A stretch of 64,000 nt of DNA from Streptomyces sp. RFCAC02 (GCF_004193175.1 NZ_SAUH01000001.1:4053001-4117000); one strand, 5' to 3'. Numbered from the stretch's first letter, positions 9,904 through 18,883 are shown. A program made the numbers and translations. The notes: generated from the sequence alone by a model not told the origin.

Positions 9904-10509
9904 GTGATACGGGTGCTGTTGGCGGAAGACGTGCGCGTGCTGCGGGAGGCGCTCGCGGAACTGCTCGGGTACGAGGACGACATCGAGGTCGTGGCAGCCG
10001 TCGACCGGGGCGATGCCGTCGTCCCGGCCGCACTGCGTCACCGGCCGGACGTCGCCGTGATCGACATCGAGATGCCCGGGCTGAACGGGCTCGACGCGGC
10101 GGCCCGGCTGCGGCGCGAGCTGCCCGGCTGCCGGACTCTGGTGCTGACCGGCGTGGGGCGGCCGGCGCACCTGCGGCGCGGGGTGGAGGAGGAGGTGGCG
10201 GGATTCATGCTCAAGGACTCCGGTCCGCGCGATGTGGTCGGGGCGATCCGTACGGTGGCCGCGGGCGGACGGATCATCGACCCCCAGCTCGCCTACGCCG
10301 CGCTGGCGTCCGCCGGCAGCCCGCTGACCGAGCGGGAGACGGAGGTGCTCCGGCACACCGCCGCGGGCGCGACTCCGCGCGAAGTGGCCGCCGCGCTCAA
10401 TCTGACCTATGGCACGGTCCGCAACTACCTTGCCTCAGCGGTGACCAAGCTCGACGCCAGGAACCGGGTCGACGCGATCCGCATCGCGGCCGAGGCGGGC
10501 TGGGTCTAG
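9904..10509 (+). CDS. NarL/LuxR-family response regulator
   Basis: Two-component response regulator, 201 residues. The receiver domain (1-120) begins IRVLLAEDVRVLREAL, with the phospho-acceptor Asp in VAVIDIEMPGLNGLDAA and the Thr and Lys switch positions in LVLTGVGR and FMLKDSGP. The C-terminal LuxR helix-turn-helix is LTERETEVLRHTAAGATPRE with YGTVRNYLASAVTKLDARNR. It resembles DesR-type regulators. The partner kinase is encoded convergently and the two genes overlap by 75 bases at their 3' ends, so they cannot share a transcript, which is unusual for a cognate pair. Start is GTG with a good purine-rich site. Confidence 0.93.
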   Translation: MIRVLLAEDVRVLREALAELLGYEDDIEVVAAVDRGDAVVPAALRHRPDVAVIDIEMPGLNGLDAAARLRRELPGCRTLVLTGVGRPAHLRRGVEEEVAGFMLKDSGPRDVVGAIRTVAAGGRIIDPQLAYAALASAGSPLTERETEVLRHTAAGATPREVAAALNLTYGTVRNYLASAVTKLDARNRVDAIRIAAEAGWV

Positions 10510-12375
10510 CCGGCCGGGGTCCGCGACGCCGGGGCCGATCTGTGCCGTCAGCGCGAAACGGTCACTGTCCGCTTCGGTGCCGAGTCGTCCGCCGGCCGCC
10601 GTGAGCCGGGCGGCGAGGCCGGCCAGGCCGGTTCCGGCGGGCTCGGCGGTCGCGCGGCCGGTGCCCCCGTCGTTGACCACCCGCAGCCGTGCCGTTCCGT
10701 CCCGCACGGTCAGCGATATCCGGCAGACGCCGGCGGCGGAGTGCCGTATGACGTTGGTGACCGCCTCCCGCAGCACCATGGCCAGCAGGGCGCCGGCGCC
10801 GGGCGGCAGGGCGTCGGTGTCCACCGTCACCTCGGTCCGGATCCCCGAGGCGCTGAGCAGGGAGCGGACGGCCTCGAGTTCCTGTCCGAAGTCCAGGTCG
10901 GGGGTTGCCGAGGTCACCGTACGGATCTCCGCGAGTCCCCGCTCGGCGAGCCCCCGCAGCTCCCGCATCTCGTGTCGTGCCCTCGCCGGATCGGTGTCGA
11001 CCAGCCGGGCGATCAGCTCGCATTTGAGTCGGATCCCGGTGATGCCGAGTCCGAGGAGGTCGTGGACGTCCCGTGCGACCCGCAGCCGTTCGCGGACGAC
11101 CGCGAGCCGGGTCAGGCCCTCGCGGGCCTCGGCGAGGGCACGTGCCGCCTCGGGCAGGCGGCAGTAGGCGTACACCTGGCTCAGGCTCGCGACCAGGCTC
11201 GCGAGCAGGTAGACACCGTCGCCCGGGGTGGAGCCCGGCGGCAGCGCCAGCAGCAGTTGGCCCGACACGACCAGCACCACGACGATGGACCACGGCGGGC
11301 GGCAGCGGTACAGCACCGCGCCGGCCATCAGCACGACCACCGGGACGAAGGGCAGGCCGGTGAGCGCGACGGCGGCCATCAGCAGCACGGCGTGGAAGGG
11401 AAGCGTCAACAGCCACCGGCGCGGCGTGCGCCCGGCCGCCGGTGGCGCGCCGTGGTACATCTGCAGCGCGCCGGACACGAGAAGTACGAGCACCCCGACC
11501 GTCCAGTCGATGGCGTCCGGATCGGCGTAGAAGGCGAGGTTCACCAGCACCAGCAGGGTGGCTCCGAGCGTTGCCGCCAGGGTGAAGGACCGGGCGAGCC
11601 GCGGTGAGACCACGGTTTCCGGCAGGGCGTCGCGTGCCGCCGGACGCGGCGGGATCTCCCGTGCCGTGTCCATGACCGACCGGGCCGCGCGGGCCGCGCG
11701 GTGGGCGTGTGCCGCCATCTCGGCCAGCCTCGCCCGTGCGTCCGGACCGTCCACCCCGGGCTCGCTCAACCGGAGCACCGCGGACAGGTCCGCGCCCACC
11801 TCGGCACGCAGGTGGGCGGCGTTGTCGTGCCGCTCCCCGGCGACGGCGAGCGCCGTATGAGCGGTGCGCTCGGCGACGACCCGCCGCGTCAGATCGGCCA
11901 GCAGCATCATGCCCAGCAGGTTCGTCGCGACCAGGACATCGATGACCAGCCTGCCCACCGGGGCCAGCCGAGGCACCCCCGCTTCCTGGAACAGGGCACT
12001 CAGGCCGATGTCCGCTGCGAGCAGGAGCACGGACGCCGGCACGGAGGCGCGGCGCGGCAGGGCGAACAGCGCCGAGGCGACGGCTGCTCCGGCGACCGGA
12101 CCCCAGATCCCGCCCAGCACCAAATAGGGCGCGAGCGCCAGCAGGGCCTGAATGCCCAGCACACCGACGCAAGCGCGCCGGGGCAGCCGTCCCGAGGCGA
12201 TCACGAGCAGCGAGGCGGCGAGCGAGCCGATCGCCACCACGGCGATGACGCCCGCCGTCCCCGTGACCGCTGACGGTCCGTAGTCGCCGGAGAAGACGAA
12301 TCCGCTCCGGCCCACGCACCAGGCGACGAGAGCGACGATCAGCAGAGAAGCGGCCAATCGCGGTCTTCGCCGCAC
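10435..12375 (-). CDS. Membrane sensor histidine kinase (HisKA_3), duplicated layout
   Basis: About 646 residues if started at the GTG at 12375, which has GGGGAGG five bases upstream; a longer GTG start at 12411 is possible. Two membrane blocks of several helices each are seen. The first is followed by a region that resembles a decayed dimerisation helix (ERHDNAAHLRAEVGADLS) with no ATPase. The second is followed by a proper HisKA_3 H-box (RVARDVHDLLGLGITGIRL), N-box (REAVTNVIRHS) and G-boxes (VVNDGGTG, GTGLAGLAARL). This suggests an internal duplication in which only the C-terminal half still works as a kinase. The last 25 codons are antisense to the response regulator, its likely partner. 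Confidence 0.87.
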   Translation of the reverse strand: MRRRPRLAASLLIVALVAWCVGRSGFVFSGDYGPSAVTGTAGVIAVVAIGSLAASLLVIASGRLPRRACVGVLGIQALLALAPYLVLGGIWGPVAGAAVASALFALPRRASVPASVLLLAADIGLSALFQEAGVPRLAPVGRLVIDVLVATNLLGMMLLADLTRRVVAERTAHTALAVAGERHDNAAHLRAEVGADLSAVLRLSEPGVDGPDARARLAEMAAHAHRAARAARSVMDTAREIPPRPAARDALPETVVSPRLARSFTLAATLGATLLVLVNLAFYADPDAIDWTVGVLVLLVSGALQMYHGAPPAAGRTPRRWLLTLPFHAVLLMAAVALTGLPFVPVVVLMAGAVLYRCRPPWSIVVVLVVSGQLLLALPPGSTPGDGVYLLASLVASLSQVYAYCRLPEAARALAEAREGLTRLAVVRERLRVARDVHDLLGLGITGIRLKCELIARLVDTDPARARHEMRELRGLAERGLAEIRTVTSATPDLDFGQELEAVRSLLSASGIRTEVTVDTDALPPGAGALLAMVLREAVTNVIRHSAAGVCRISLTVRDGTARLRVVNDGGTGRATAEPAGTGLAGLAARLTAAGGRLGTEADSDRFALTAQIGPGVADPGRLDPARLGRDADRVDPVPGVELGHR

Positions 12376-12511
12376 TCCGCCTCCCCGACCTCGGTGAACT
12401 GCACATTGCACAGGCAGGACAGGCGTCTGTCAATGTCGCCGGCTGCACTCGGCCGACCAGCCGGTGCATCACACACTGTCGTCGGCCCGGTGCGCACGAG
12501 AGGGTTGGGAC

Positions 12512-13651
12512 ATGACCGAGAACAGCGAGATCCGGACCTTCAGGATCGACATACCCGACAGCGCCCTCACCGATCTGCGTGAGCGGTTGGAGCGGACGAG
12601 ATGGACGGACCCGGCGCCGGACTCCGCCTACGGCGTGCGCCTGGACGACGTGCAGCGGCTGACCGAGCACTGGCGTTCCGCATTCGACTGGCGTGGCCAG
12701 GAGGCGCGCATCAACGCGTACCCGCAGTTCACCACCACCATCGACGGGCAGAACATTCATTTCCTGCACGTGCGGTCACCGGAAGCGGACGCGATGCCCC
12801 TGATCCTCACGCACGGCTGGCCCGGGTCGGTCGTGGAGTTCCTGGACGTGATCGGGCCTCTGACGGACCCCGCCGCGCACGGCGGGGATCCGGGGGACGC
12901 GTTCCACCTGGTGATCCCTTCGCTGCCCGGCTTCGGTTTCTCGGGTCCGACCACGGACGCGGGCTGGGGCACCGAGCGGACCGCCGCGGCCTGGGCCGAG
13001 TTGATGACGCGGCTGGGATACGGGCGTTACGGGGCACACGGGAACGACGCGGGCTCCATGATCTCGCCACGGCTGGCCGGCCACGCGCAGGACCGCGTCG
13101 TGGGCGCGCACGTGACGCAGGTGTTCTCGTTCCCGTCCGGCGATCCGGCGGAGTTCGCCGGGATGTCCGAACAGGACATGGCCCAGATGCAGCAGTTGCA
13201 GTGGTTCCTGGACTCCAAGTTCTCCTTCAACCAGCTCCACTCCCAGCAACCGCAGACCCTGGCGCACGCGCTGGCCGACTCGCCGGCCGGACTGCTCGGC
13301 TGGATGCTGCAGCTGATGGACGACGAGGCCATGGGCGGCAGGCGGCTGGATGACGACTTCGTGATCACCAACGCCGCCATCCACTGGCTCACCAACACCG
13401 CCGGTTCCTCGATCCGCTTCTACTACGAGGACGCCAACAGCGCCCCCGCGCCTGCCGAACCGAGCACCTTCCCCCTCGGCCTCGCGGGCTTCGCGGGCGA
13501 CTTCTCAGGTGTCCGGCGCTTCGCCGAGCGCGACCACAAGAACATCACCCAGTGGCATGTCCACGACGCTCCCGGGGGGCACTACGCCGCTCATCTGGAG
13601 CCGGAACTGCTCACCTCCGACATCCGGGGCTTCTTCCGCCCCCTGCGCTGA
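12512..13651 (+). CDS. Epoxide hydrolase, alpha/beta fold
   Basis: Cytosolic hydrolase of 379 residues. An N-terminal epoxide-hydrolase extension (FRIDIPDSALTDLRERLERT, about 8-27) is typical of the EHN domain. The oxyanion motif HGWPGS and the nucleophile elbow GAHGNDAGS (Asp near 179) follow, and the C-terminal catalytic His is in APGGHYAAHLEPELL. The family opens epoxides to diols through an ester intermediate. The ATG at 12512 is chosen because TENSEIRTFRID matches the family N terminus. It is divergent from the histidine kinase and ends at a strong hairpin. Confidence 0.9.
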   Translation: MTENSEIRTFRIDIPDSALTDLRERLERTRWTDPAPDSAYGVRLDDVQRLTEHWRSAFDWRGQEARINAYPQFTTTIDGQNIHFLHVRSPEADAMPLILTHGWPGSVVEFLDVIGPLTDPAAHGGDPGDAFHLVIPSLPGFGFSGPTTDAGWGTERTAAAWAELMTRLGYGRYGAHGNDAGSMISPRLAGHAQDRVVGAHVTQVFSFPSGDPAEFAGMSEQDMAQMQQLQWFLDSKFSFNQLHSQQPQTLAHALADSPAGLLGWMLQLMDDEAMGGRRLDDDFVITNAAIHWLTNTAGSSIRFYYEDANSAPAPAEPSTFPLGLAGFAGDFSGVRRFAERDHKNITQWHVHDAPGGHYAAHLEPELLTSDIRGFFRPLR

Positions 13652-13754
13652 GGAGCGCGGCGGTGCCGTGGGTGGCGGTCCCACCCAGGGGCGGTCACGT
13701 GCCGGTGTCCGCAGGCTCCCGCCGGGGGGCTTCGACGGCCGGGAGCCCCCGCAC

Positions 13755-13791
13755 CGGCTTCACGGCACGGACGCTCCGTGCCGTGAAGCCG
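13755..13791. terminator. Bidirectional terminator hairpin
   Basis: Perfect 16-bp inverted repeat (13755-13770 with 13776-13791), 5-base loop, between the convergent epoxide hydrolase and VOC genes. Confidence 0.8.
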
Positions 13792-13802
13792 TACCCGCCG
13801 GG

Positions 13803-14201
13803 TCAGGCGCTCACGAACAGGCAGAACGGGTGCCCGGCCGGGTCGAGCAGCACCCGCCAGCGCTCCGCGTCCGGCTGGGACGACGGCTCGGTCGCGCCCA
13901 GGGACAGCATCCGGGCCTGGGCCGCGTCGAGGTCGGCGACGCCGAATTCGAGGTGCGACTGCTTCTCGCACTCCGGGTCGGGCCACGTCGGGCGGCGGTA
14001 GTTCTCGATGCGGCAGAACGCGATGCCCGGCGAGCCCTCCCGCCCGATCATGATCATCTCGTCGCTGCTCATCAGCACCGGCAGGCCCAGGGCCTCGGAC
14101 CAGAAGCGGGCGAGCGCGGCCGGGTCGTCGCAGTCGAAACTCACGCCCACCCAGTCGATCTTCGGCGTCGCGGTCGTGTTCTCGGGGGTCTGTGTCGTCA
14201 T
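13803..14201 (-). CDS. VOC (glyoxalase/bleomycin-resistance) family protein
   Basis: Small protein of 132 residues with a two-repeat VOC fold: DWVGVSFDCDDPAALARFW near the N terminus, EKQSHLEFGVADLDAAQARM in the middle and WRVLLDPAGHPFCLF at the end. Members bind metals or small ligands and include thiol-dependent resistance proteins and dioxygenases; no specific role is assigned. The frame stays open upstream to 14390, but the ATG at 14201 gives the family N terminus and leaves a 67-base divergent promoter to the WYL regulator, which probably controls it. Confidence 0.87.
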   Translation of the reverse strand: MTTQTPENTTATPKIDWVGVSFDCDDPAALARFWSEALGLPVLMSSDEMIMIGREGSPGIAFCRIENYRRPTWPDPECEKQSHLEFGVADLDAAQARMLSLGATEPSSQPDAERWRVLLDPAGHPFCLFVSA

Positions 14202-14268
14202 GCGCAGGACCCTAGGACCCGATGCGGACGACTTCTGTCCTGGTCGTGCCACCCGCAGACTGGGCGGT

Positions 14269-15276
14269 GTGATCAGCACTTCGGCCCGCCTCCTGAAACT
14301 CGTGTCACTGCTGTCCGCCCGGCCCGCCTGGACGGCCGGCGAACTGGCCGACCGCATGGCCGTCACCCCGCGCACCGTGCGCCGCGACATCGCCCGGCTC
14401 CGCGACCTCGGCTACGGCGTCGAGTCCGACGCCGGCCCGTGGGGCGGCTACCGCCTCAGCCCCGGCACGCGCCTCCCGCCCCTGAGCCTCGACGACGAGG
14501 AGGCGCTCGCGGTGACCGTCGGGCTGCGGGAGGCGGCGTTCAGCGGGGTGCTCGGCGGTGGGGAGGCGGCCCTGTCCGCGCTGCTCAAGCTGAGGCAGGT
14601 CCTGCCGCGCCGGGTCGCGGAGCGGCTGAACGCGATGGACGGCGCGTTCGTCCACACCGCGTGGCCCGCCGAACAGCAGGTCGCCGCGGCCGTCCTGCTC
14701 GACCTCGCCACCGCCTGCCGGCATGCCGAACGGGTCCGGCTGTCGTACCGCGACCGCCTGGGGCGGGCCACGCGCCGGGACGTCGACCCCTACCGGCTGG
14801 TGCGGGCGGGCCGGCGCTGGTATCTCGTCGCCGTGGACGTGGCGAAGGGGGAGTGGCGCACGTTCCGCGCGGACCGGGTCGAGAAGGCGGTGGGCACGGG
14901 GCGGCCGGTGGCGCTCGGCGGTGATCTGCCGGACCCGGCCGCGCTCGTGGGGAGGATCCGGACCCCGGTCGGCTACCCGCTGTGCGCGACGGTGCGGCTG
15001 GCCGTGCCGCTCGACGAGGCGCTGCGCCTCGTGCCGTCGAGTGTCGGGACGCACCGGGAGGACGGCCCGGACGCCACCGTCGTCGAGATCGGGGGCACGG
15101 ACGCGGACGGCATGGCCCGGTACCTGTTGGGTCTTGCGACGCCGCTGCGGGTCCTGGCACCGGACGGCGTGCGTGCCGCGGTCGTCCGCCGGGCGCGCGA
15201 ACTGGTCGATATGAACGAGAACGTGAGCGATGCGACGGTCGTTCAGGACGAGCGGGCCGACGACCCGGCGGTGTGA
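14269..15276 (+). CDS. HTH plus WYL-domain transcriptional regulator (DeoR-like N terminus)
   Basis: Regulator of 335 residues. The N-terminal winged helix (SARLLKLVSLLSARPAWTAG, VTPRTVRRDIARLRDLGYGV) is followed by the WYL domain (RVRLSYRDRLGRATRRDVDP, GRRWYLVAVD) and a WCX-like C-terminal extension. WYL proteins sense nucleotides or single-stranded nucleic acid and often answer DNA damage or phage, though many are plain metabolic regulators. GTG at 14269 (VISTSARLL) is the family start. It is divergent from the VOC gene, the simplest target. Confidence 0.9.
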   Translation: MISTSARLLKLVSLLSARPAWTAGELADRMAVTPRTVRRDIARLRDLGYGVESDAGPWGGYRLSPGTRLPPLSLDDEEALAVTVGLREAAFSGVLGGGEAALSALLKLRQVLPRRVAERLNAMDGAFVHTAWPAEQQVAAAVLLDLATACRHAERVRLSYRDRLGRATRRDVDPYRLVRAGRRWYLVAVDVAKGEWRTFRADRVEKAVGTGRPVALGGDLPDPAALVGRIRTPVGYPLCATVRLAVPLDEALRLVPSSVGTHREDGPDATVVEIGGTDADGMARYLLGLATPLRVLAPDGVRAAVVRRARELVDMNENVSDATVVQDERADDPAV

Positions 15277-15425
15277 ACGTGCGGGTCCACTTGGCGTCGG
15301 GCCACCGTGTACCCCGGCGGACCAGCGGAAATCCGCTGTCGCTCGCATGCACGCGGCACCTACGATGCGGCCGTGATCGTCATACTTATGCCCGCCCTGA
15401 GTGCGCGGCCGCTCTGCGGAGCGGC

Positions 15426-15971
15426 ATGACGGCCGCCGCTGCGCCGCTGCTGTGGCTGTACGGGCCGCCGGGTGTCGGGAAGTCCACGGTCGGCTGGGAG
15501 ATCCACAGCCGGCTGGCCACAGCGGGTGTCCCGGTCGGATTCGCCGACGCCGACCAGCTCGGCCTCTGCTACCCCACCCCTGCGGACGACCCGGACAACC
15601 ACCGGGTCAAGGCCGCGAACCTGGCCGCCGTGTGGCCGAACCTCCTGGCCACCGGGGCTCGGTGCATCGTTTTCTCCGGCGGGGTGACGGAGCCCGGCCG
15701 CGTCCACCAGTACATCGACGGGCTGCGACCCGCGGCAGCCGTGACGCTCTGCCGGCTGCGGGTCCGGACCACCGAACTGCGTTCCCGCCTGCCGCGCCGC
15801 GGCTGGTCACCGGACCTCGTGGCGGCGTCCGTCACCGAGGCGCGGGACCTGGACGGGGGCGAGGAGTTCGCCGACCTGTGCGTGACGACCGACGGCCTGT
15901 CGGTGGGCGAGGTGGCCGAGACGGTCCTGCGACAGGCGGGCGGCTGGCCCGGCACGGGAGTGAGCCGATGA
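15426..15971 (+). CDS. P-loop nucleotide kinase-like protein, copy 1
   Basis: Small P-loop NTPase of 181 residues with Walker A GPPGVGKST at about 13-21, the acceptor-site-like segment GFADADQLGLCYP, VWPNLLATGARCIVFSGG and LCRLRVRTTELRSRLPRRGW. The layout (P-loop, DxD, late LRxR lid) resembles APS-kinase or zeta-toxin/AAA_33 folds. The next gene is a paralog and overlaps it by ATGA, so the two are translationally coupled, perhaps as a heterodimer. The substrate is unknown. ATG at 15426 is chosen since it begins right before the first strand of the P-loop domain. Confidence 0.75.
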   Translation: MTAAAAPLLWLYGPPGVGKSTVGWEIHSRLATAGVPVGFADADQLGLCYPTPADDPDNHRVKAANLAAVWPNLLATGARCIVFSGGVTEPGRVHQYIDGLRPAAAVTLCRLRVRTTELRSRLPRRGWSPDLVAASVTEARDLDGGEEFADLCVTTDGLSVGEVAETVLRQAGGWPGTGVSR

Positions 15972-16594
15972 CCGACAACGTTGTACCTGTGCTGTGGATC
16001 GACGGTGCCGAATGCACCGGCAAGTCCGTCGTGGCCTGGGAGGTCTTCGCGCGGATCTGGCACGGCGGCCCGGTCAAGCCGGGGTACATCGATTTCGCGC
16101 AGATCGCCTTCGCCGCACCGCGGCCGCCCGACGACCCGACCGGCAGACGGCTGCGCCAGGCCAATGTGATGGCGATGTGGAAAACGTTCTACGCCGCCGG
16201 CGCGCGCTGTCTCGTCCTGTCGGGCGCGGCGGACGACCGGGTCGGCGAGGCCCCCGGGAACGACGGCACGCCTCCCGCCGTCCCGTTCGACCTGCCCGGG
16301 ATGGCCGTCACCCGCTGCCGTCTCCGCGCCTCCGCGGACGTGCTGCGGGACCGCGTGTTCCGGCGCGGACGGGGAGACGGCGGGGGGCCGCAGCTCCCCG
16401 GCGACACCCTGCTCGGCCTTCCCGACGAAGCCCTGGAAGTGCGCGCGCGAAGGGCTGTCCGCGAGGCGGCCCGCCTCGACGCGACCGACACCACCGCTCT
16501 CGTTGTGGAAAACGATGCACTCAGCCCGGCGGAAGTGGCCGCCCGGATCATCGCCGCCACCAACTGGCCTGCCGGGGGCGGCACCCACGAGTAG
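15968..16594 (+). CDS. P-loop nucleotide kinase-like protein, copy 2
   Basis: Protein of 208 residues that is a diverged tandem copy of its upstream neighbour: LWIDGAECTGKSVVAWEVFA carries a Walker A of the form GAECTGKS, then GYIDFAQIAF, MAMWKTFYAAGARCLVLSG and TRCRLRASADVLRDRVFRRG. The shared order (P-loop, ARC(I/L)V segment, CRLR lid) supports duplication. It has an acidic loop (ADDRVGEAPGNDG) missing from copy 1. The stop-start overlap with copy 1 and the 11-base gap to the GNAT remnant suggest one transcript. Function not known. Confidence 0.75.
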   Translation: MTDNVVPVLWIDGAECTGKSVVAWEVFARIWHGGPVKPGYIDFAQIAFAAPRPPDDPTGRRLRQANVMAMWKTFYAAGARCLVLSGAADDRVGEAPGNDGTPPAVPFDLPGMAVTRCRLRASADVLRDRVFRRGRGDGGGPQLPGDTLLGLPDEALEVRARRAVREAARLDATDTTALVVENDALSPAEVAARIIAATNWPAGGGTHE

Positions 16595-16605
16595 AGTCAC
16601 GTCCC

Positions 16606-17165
16606 ATGCGTCCGGTCACGCACAGCAGTGTCCGCCGGACCTTGCGTGAGATCACCGTGGACGACGTGGACGCCCTGCACGCGATCCACGGCAGCGCGGA
16701 GGTGACGCGGCACCTGTCGTTCGAGTCGCGCACCCGTGACCAGGTGGGCGTCATCGTCGCCCGCGCCGTGGTCGCCGCCACCGTCCGGCCGAGGAGCGAG
16801 TACGCACTCGCCGTCACCGGGCGCGCGGACGGCCGGCTCATCGGGTTCGCCCGCCTGGCCACCGAACCGCAACGGGCGGCCACGGTCGGGTTCGCGCTCC
16901 ACCCCGGTCACTGGGGCAGGGGTTACGGCACCGATGTCGTGCGGGCGCTGCTCGTCCTCGGGTTCGACGGCCTCGGGACGCACCGGGTGTGGGCGGCCCG
17001 CTCCCCGACAACGCGGCGTCGCGCGCGGTCCTGCTCCGCGTGGGCATGGCGGAGGAGGACCGCATCCGCGACCACGTGCAAGTACGCGGCGCCTGGCGCG
17101 ACTCGATCGTCCACGCCGTGCTGGAACACGAGCACAGAGCGGGCCGGGACCCCCTCGCCGGGTGA
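16606..17165 (+). pseudogene. GNAT N-acetyltransferase with a single-base frameshift
   Basis: Reads as a normal RimJ/RimL-type acetyltransferase up to about residue 133: RRTLREITVDDVDALHAIHG, ALHPGHWGRGYGTDVVRAL (acetyl-CoA site) and THRVWAARSP. At the C-run 17003-17006 the frame slips. One extra C would give SPDNAASRAVLLRVGM and continue to a stop at 17163-17165 (RDSIVHAVLEHEHRAGRD), exactly the family ending. As given, translation runs on to 17193 in an arginine-rich nonsense frame. This is either a recent pseudogene or a homopolymer error in the assembly. It lies 11 bases after the second P-loop kinase. Confidence 0.8.
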
Positions 17166-17193
17166 TCGCAGCCGTCCTGCCGGAAGGCGCTGA

Positions 17194-17712
17194 TCAGCGG
17201 GTGCGACGCGGGCGACGTGCCCGCCCTCCGTCGGCCGGGCGCCAGGGAGCGTCCGGCGAGGAGAAGGAGACGACGCGGTCGGCCTGTGCCCTCATCTCCT
17301 CGTGGGACTCCACGGCGGTGCGCCGGTACATCGTGTCGTACGCCCCCGTGACCACCTGGAACGCGGCGCGTGCTGTTCCCCGACGGGCGAGCCGCGCGAG
17401 GCATCCGAGGACGGCCAGCAGGCATCCGCCGATCACGGCGAGCGGAATCACCTCTTCCGGGGGAGGTCTCCTCCGGTGCGGTGTCCGGCACAGGGGGCTG
17501 CGGATGCGCACGGCCCCGGCGTCGAGATCCGCGTGGACGGGCGGTTCCCCGGCCGTCCGGGACTCGCGCACCGGGACAGCCTGTCGCCCTTTCGCCAGCG
17601 GATCCCACTCCGGTTCCTCGCAGAAGGTGCGCCAGTGACAGGGCTCCACCCGGTCACCTGCGCGAGCCGGACGACCCCCCGTACGGCGCCGTCCTCCGTC
17701 CGGGCCGGTCAC
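17194..17712 (-). CDS. Hypothetical protein with one membrane helix
   Basis: About 172 residues, not recognised. The N-terminal half is polar with CHWRTFCEEPEWDPLAKG and a proline/arginine linker (RTPHRRRPPPEE). A single hydrophobic helix (VIPLAVIGGCLLAVLGCLA) is followed by a basic juxtamembrane RRGTARAAF and a charged tail containing DTMYRRTAVESHEEMRAQADR. It could be a type-II or tail-anchored membrane protein. Codon use in this frame fits the genome; the start is uncertain because no clear ribosome-binding site stands out. It is convergent with the GNAT remnant. Confidence 0.5.
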   Translation of the reverse strand: MTGPDGGRRRTGGRPARAGDRVEPCHWRTFCEEPEWDPLAKGRQAVPVRESRTAGEPPVHADLDAGAVRIRSPLCRTPHRRRPPPEEVIPLAVIGGCLLAVLGCLARLARRGTARAAFQVVTGAYDTMYRRTAVESHEEMRAQADRVVSFSSPDAPWRPADGGRARRPRRTR

Positions 17713-17911
17713 CGGGTGGGACGAACGGTGCCGGCGGCGGCCGGCACTGTCCGTTCATCGGGGTTCGGTGTTGCCCATCGGCAGCGGGCTGTCATGCCCG
17801 CACTCGGCACACCGGCCACGCTCCGGCTGCGCCTCGCTCAATCGATACCGGGAGCGCCGGAAGTCGTAACTCCCTTGCCCGCTCCCCAGAAATCATGGGT
17901 GACTCACCGCC

Positions 17912-18883
17912 ATGAGACATCGATACACCTTCCGGGCGGTGGACGCGGGCGACGGCAGTGACGGCCGGTGGGCGCAGGCCGCGCTGGCCGTCTGGGACAA
18001 GACCATGAGCTGGTTCGGCGGTGAGCGGTCGCCCGAGGAGGCGGCGCACGCCCGGCAGTTGTTCGACAGCCACCTCCCCGAGCTCGTCCCCGTCCGTGAC
18101 CAGCTCGCCGCCCGGCTCGCCGGCGCCGGGGCGCCGGTGGCGGAGGTCGGGGCCGCCATGACCCAGACCGTGTTCCGGCCGCTGTTCTCCGGCTGCACCC
18201 AGTCGGCGACCGGCGGCGCACTCGTGCGCAACTACGACTTCCACCCCGACGTCTGCGAGGGCACCGTCGTCCGCTCCCACTTCCTGCGGCCCGTCCTCGG
18301 CACACAGGACAGCGGCTGGGGGCTGCTGGACGGCGTGAACGACGCCGGTCTCGCGGTGTCCCTCACCTTCGGCGGCCGGCCGGCGTTCCGGCCGGGCCTG
18401 TCGATCGTCATCATCGTGCGCTACCTGCTGGAGACGTGCGACACGGTCGGCCAGGCGCTCGGTACGCTCGGCTCCCTGCCGTTCGCGACCGCCCACAACC
18501 TGACGCTCGTCGACCGCACGGGGGCGGCGGCGACCGTCCACACCGGCCCGGACATCGGGGTGGTCCGCACCTCCGACGGCTGCGCGGCCAACCATCAGCA
18601 CACGCCGGTACCGGCCGAGCAGGAACGCGTCACCCGTACCGGGGAACGGCTCGCGGCCATCCGTGCGGCGGCGGAGGCGGGAGCTCCCGATGCCGTCGTC
18701 GCCGCCCTGCTGCGCCCACCGCTGTACAGCACCGCGTACGAGGACCACCTCGGCACCCTCTACACGGCCGACTACCGGCCCGCCGAAGGAAGCGTGACCT
18801 ATCACTGGCCCGGTGAGTCCGCATGGCGGCAGTCGCTGGACTCGTTCCGCCCGGGGGAGCGCACGGTGACGCTCGGCGGGTGA
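17912..18883 (+). CDS. C45-type Ntn-hydrolase (acyl-CoA:6-APA acyltransferase-like)
   Basis: Protein of 323 residues. The self-cleavage/nucleophile motif GCTQSATGGALVRNYDFHP (Cys near 95) is followed by GWGLLDGVNDAGLAVSLTFG, HNLTLVDRTG and CAANHQHTP, the pattern of peptidase family C45 / linear amide C-N hydrolases. Such enzymes mature by autocleavage before the Cys, which then becomes the N-terminal nucleophile, and hydrolyse or form linear amides such as penicillin side chains, bile salts or acyl-homoserine lactones. The N-terminal pro-region of about 94 residues fits. No partner genes suggest a substrate; the next gene, OsmC-like, is on the same strand 90 bases on. Confidence 0.82.
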   Translation: MRHRYTFRAVDAGDGSDGRWAQAALAVWDKTMSWFGGERSPEEAAHARQLFDSHLPELVPVRDQLAARLAGAGAPVAEVGAAMTQTVFRPLFSGCTQSATGGALVRNYDFHPDVCEGTVVRSHFLRPVLGTQDSGWGLLDGVNDAGLAVSLTFGGRPAFRPGLSIVIIVRYLLETCDTVGQALGTLGSLPFATAHNLTLVDRTGAAATVHTGPDIGVVRTSDGCAANHQHTPVPAEQERVTRTGERLAAIRAAAEAGAPDAVVAALLRPPLYSTAYEDHLGTLYTADYRPAEGSVTYHWPGESAWRQSLDSFRPGERTVTLGG

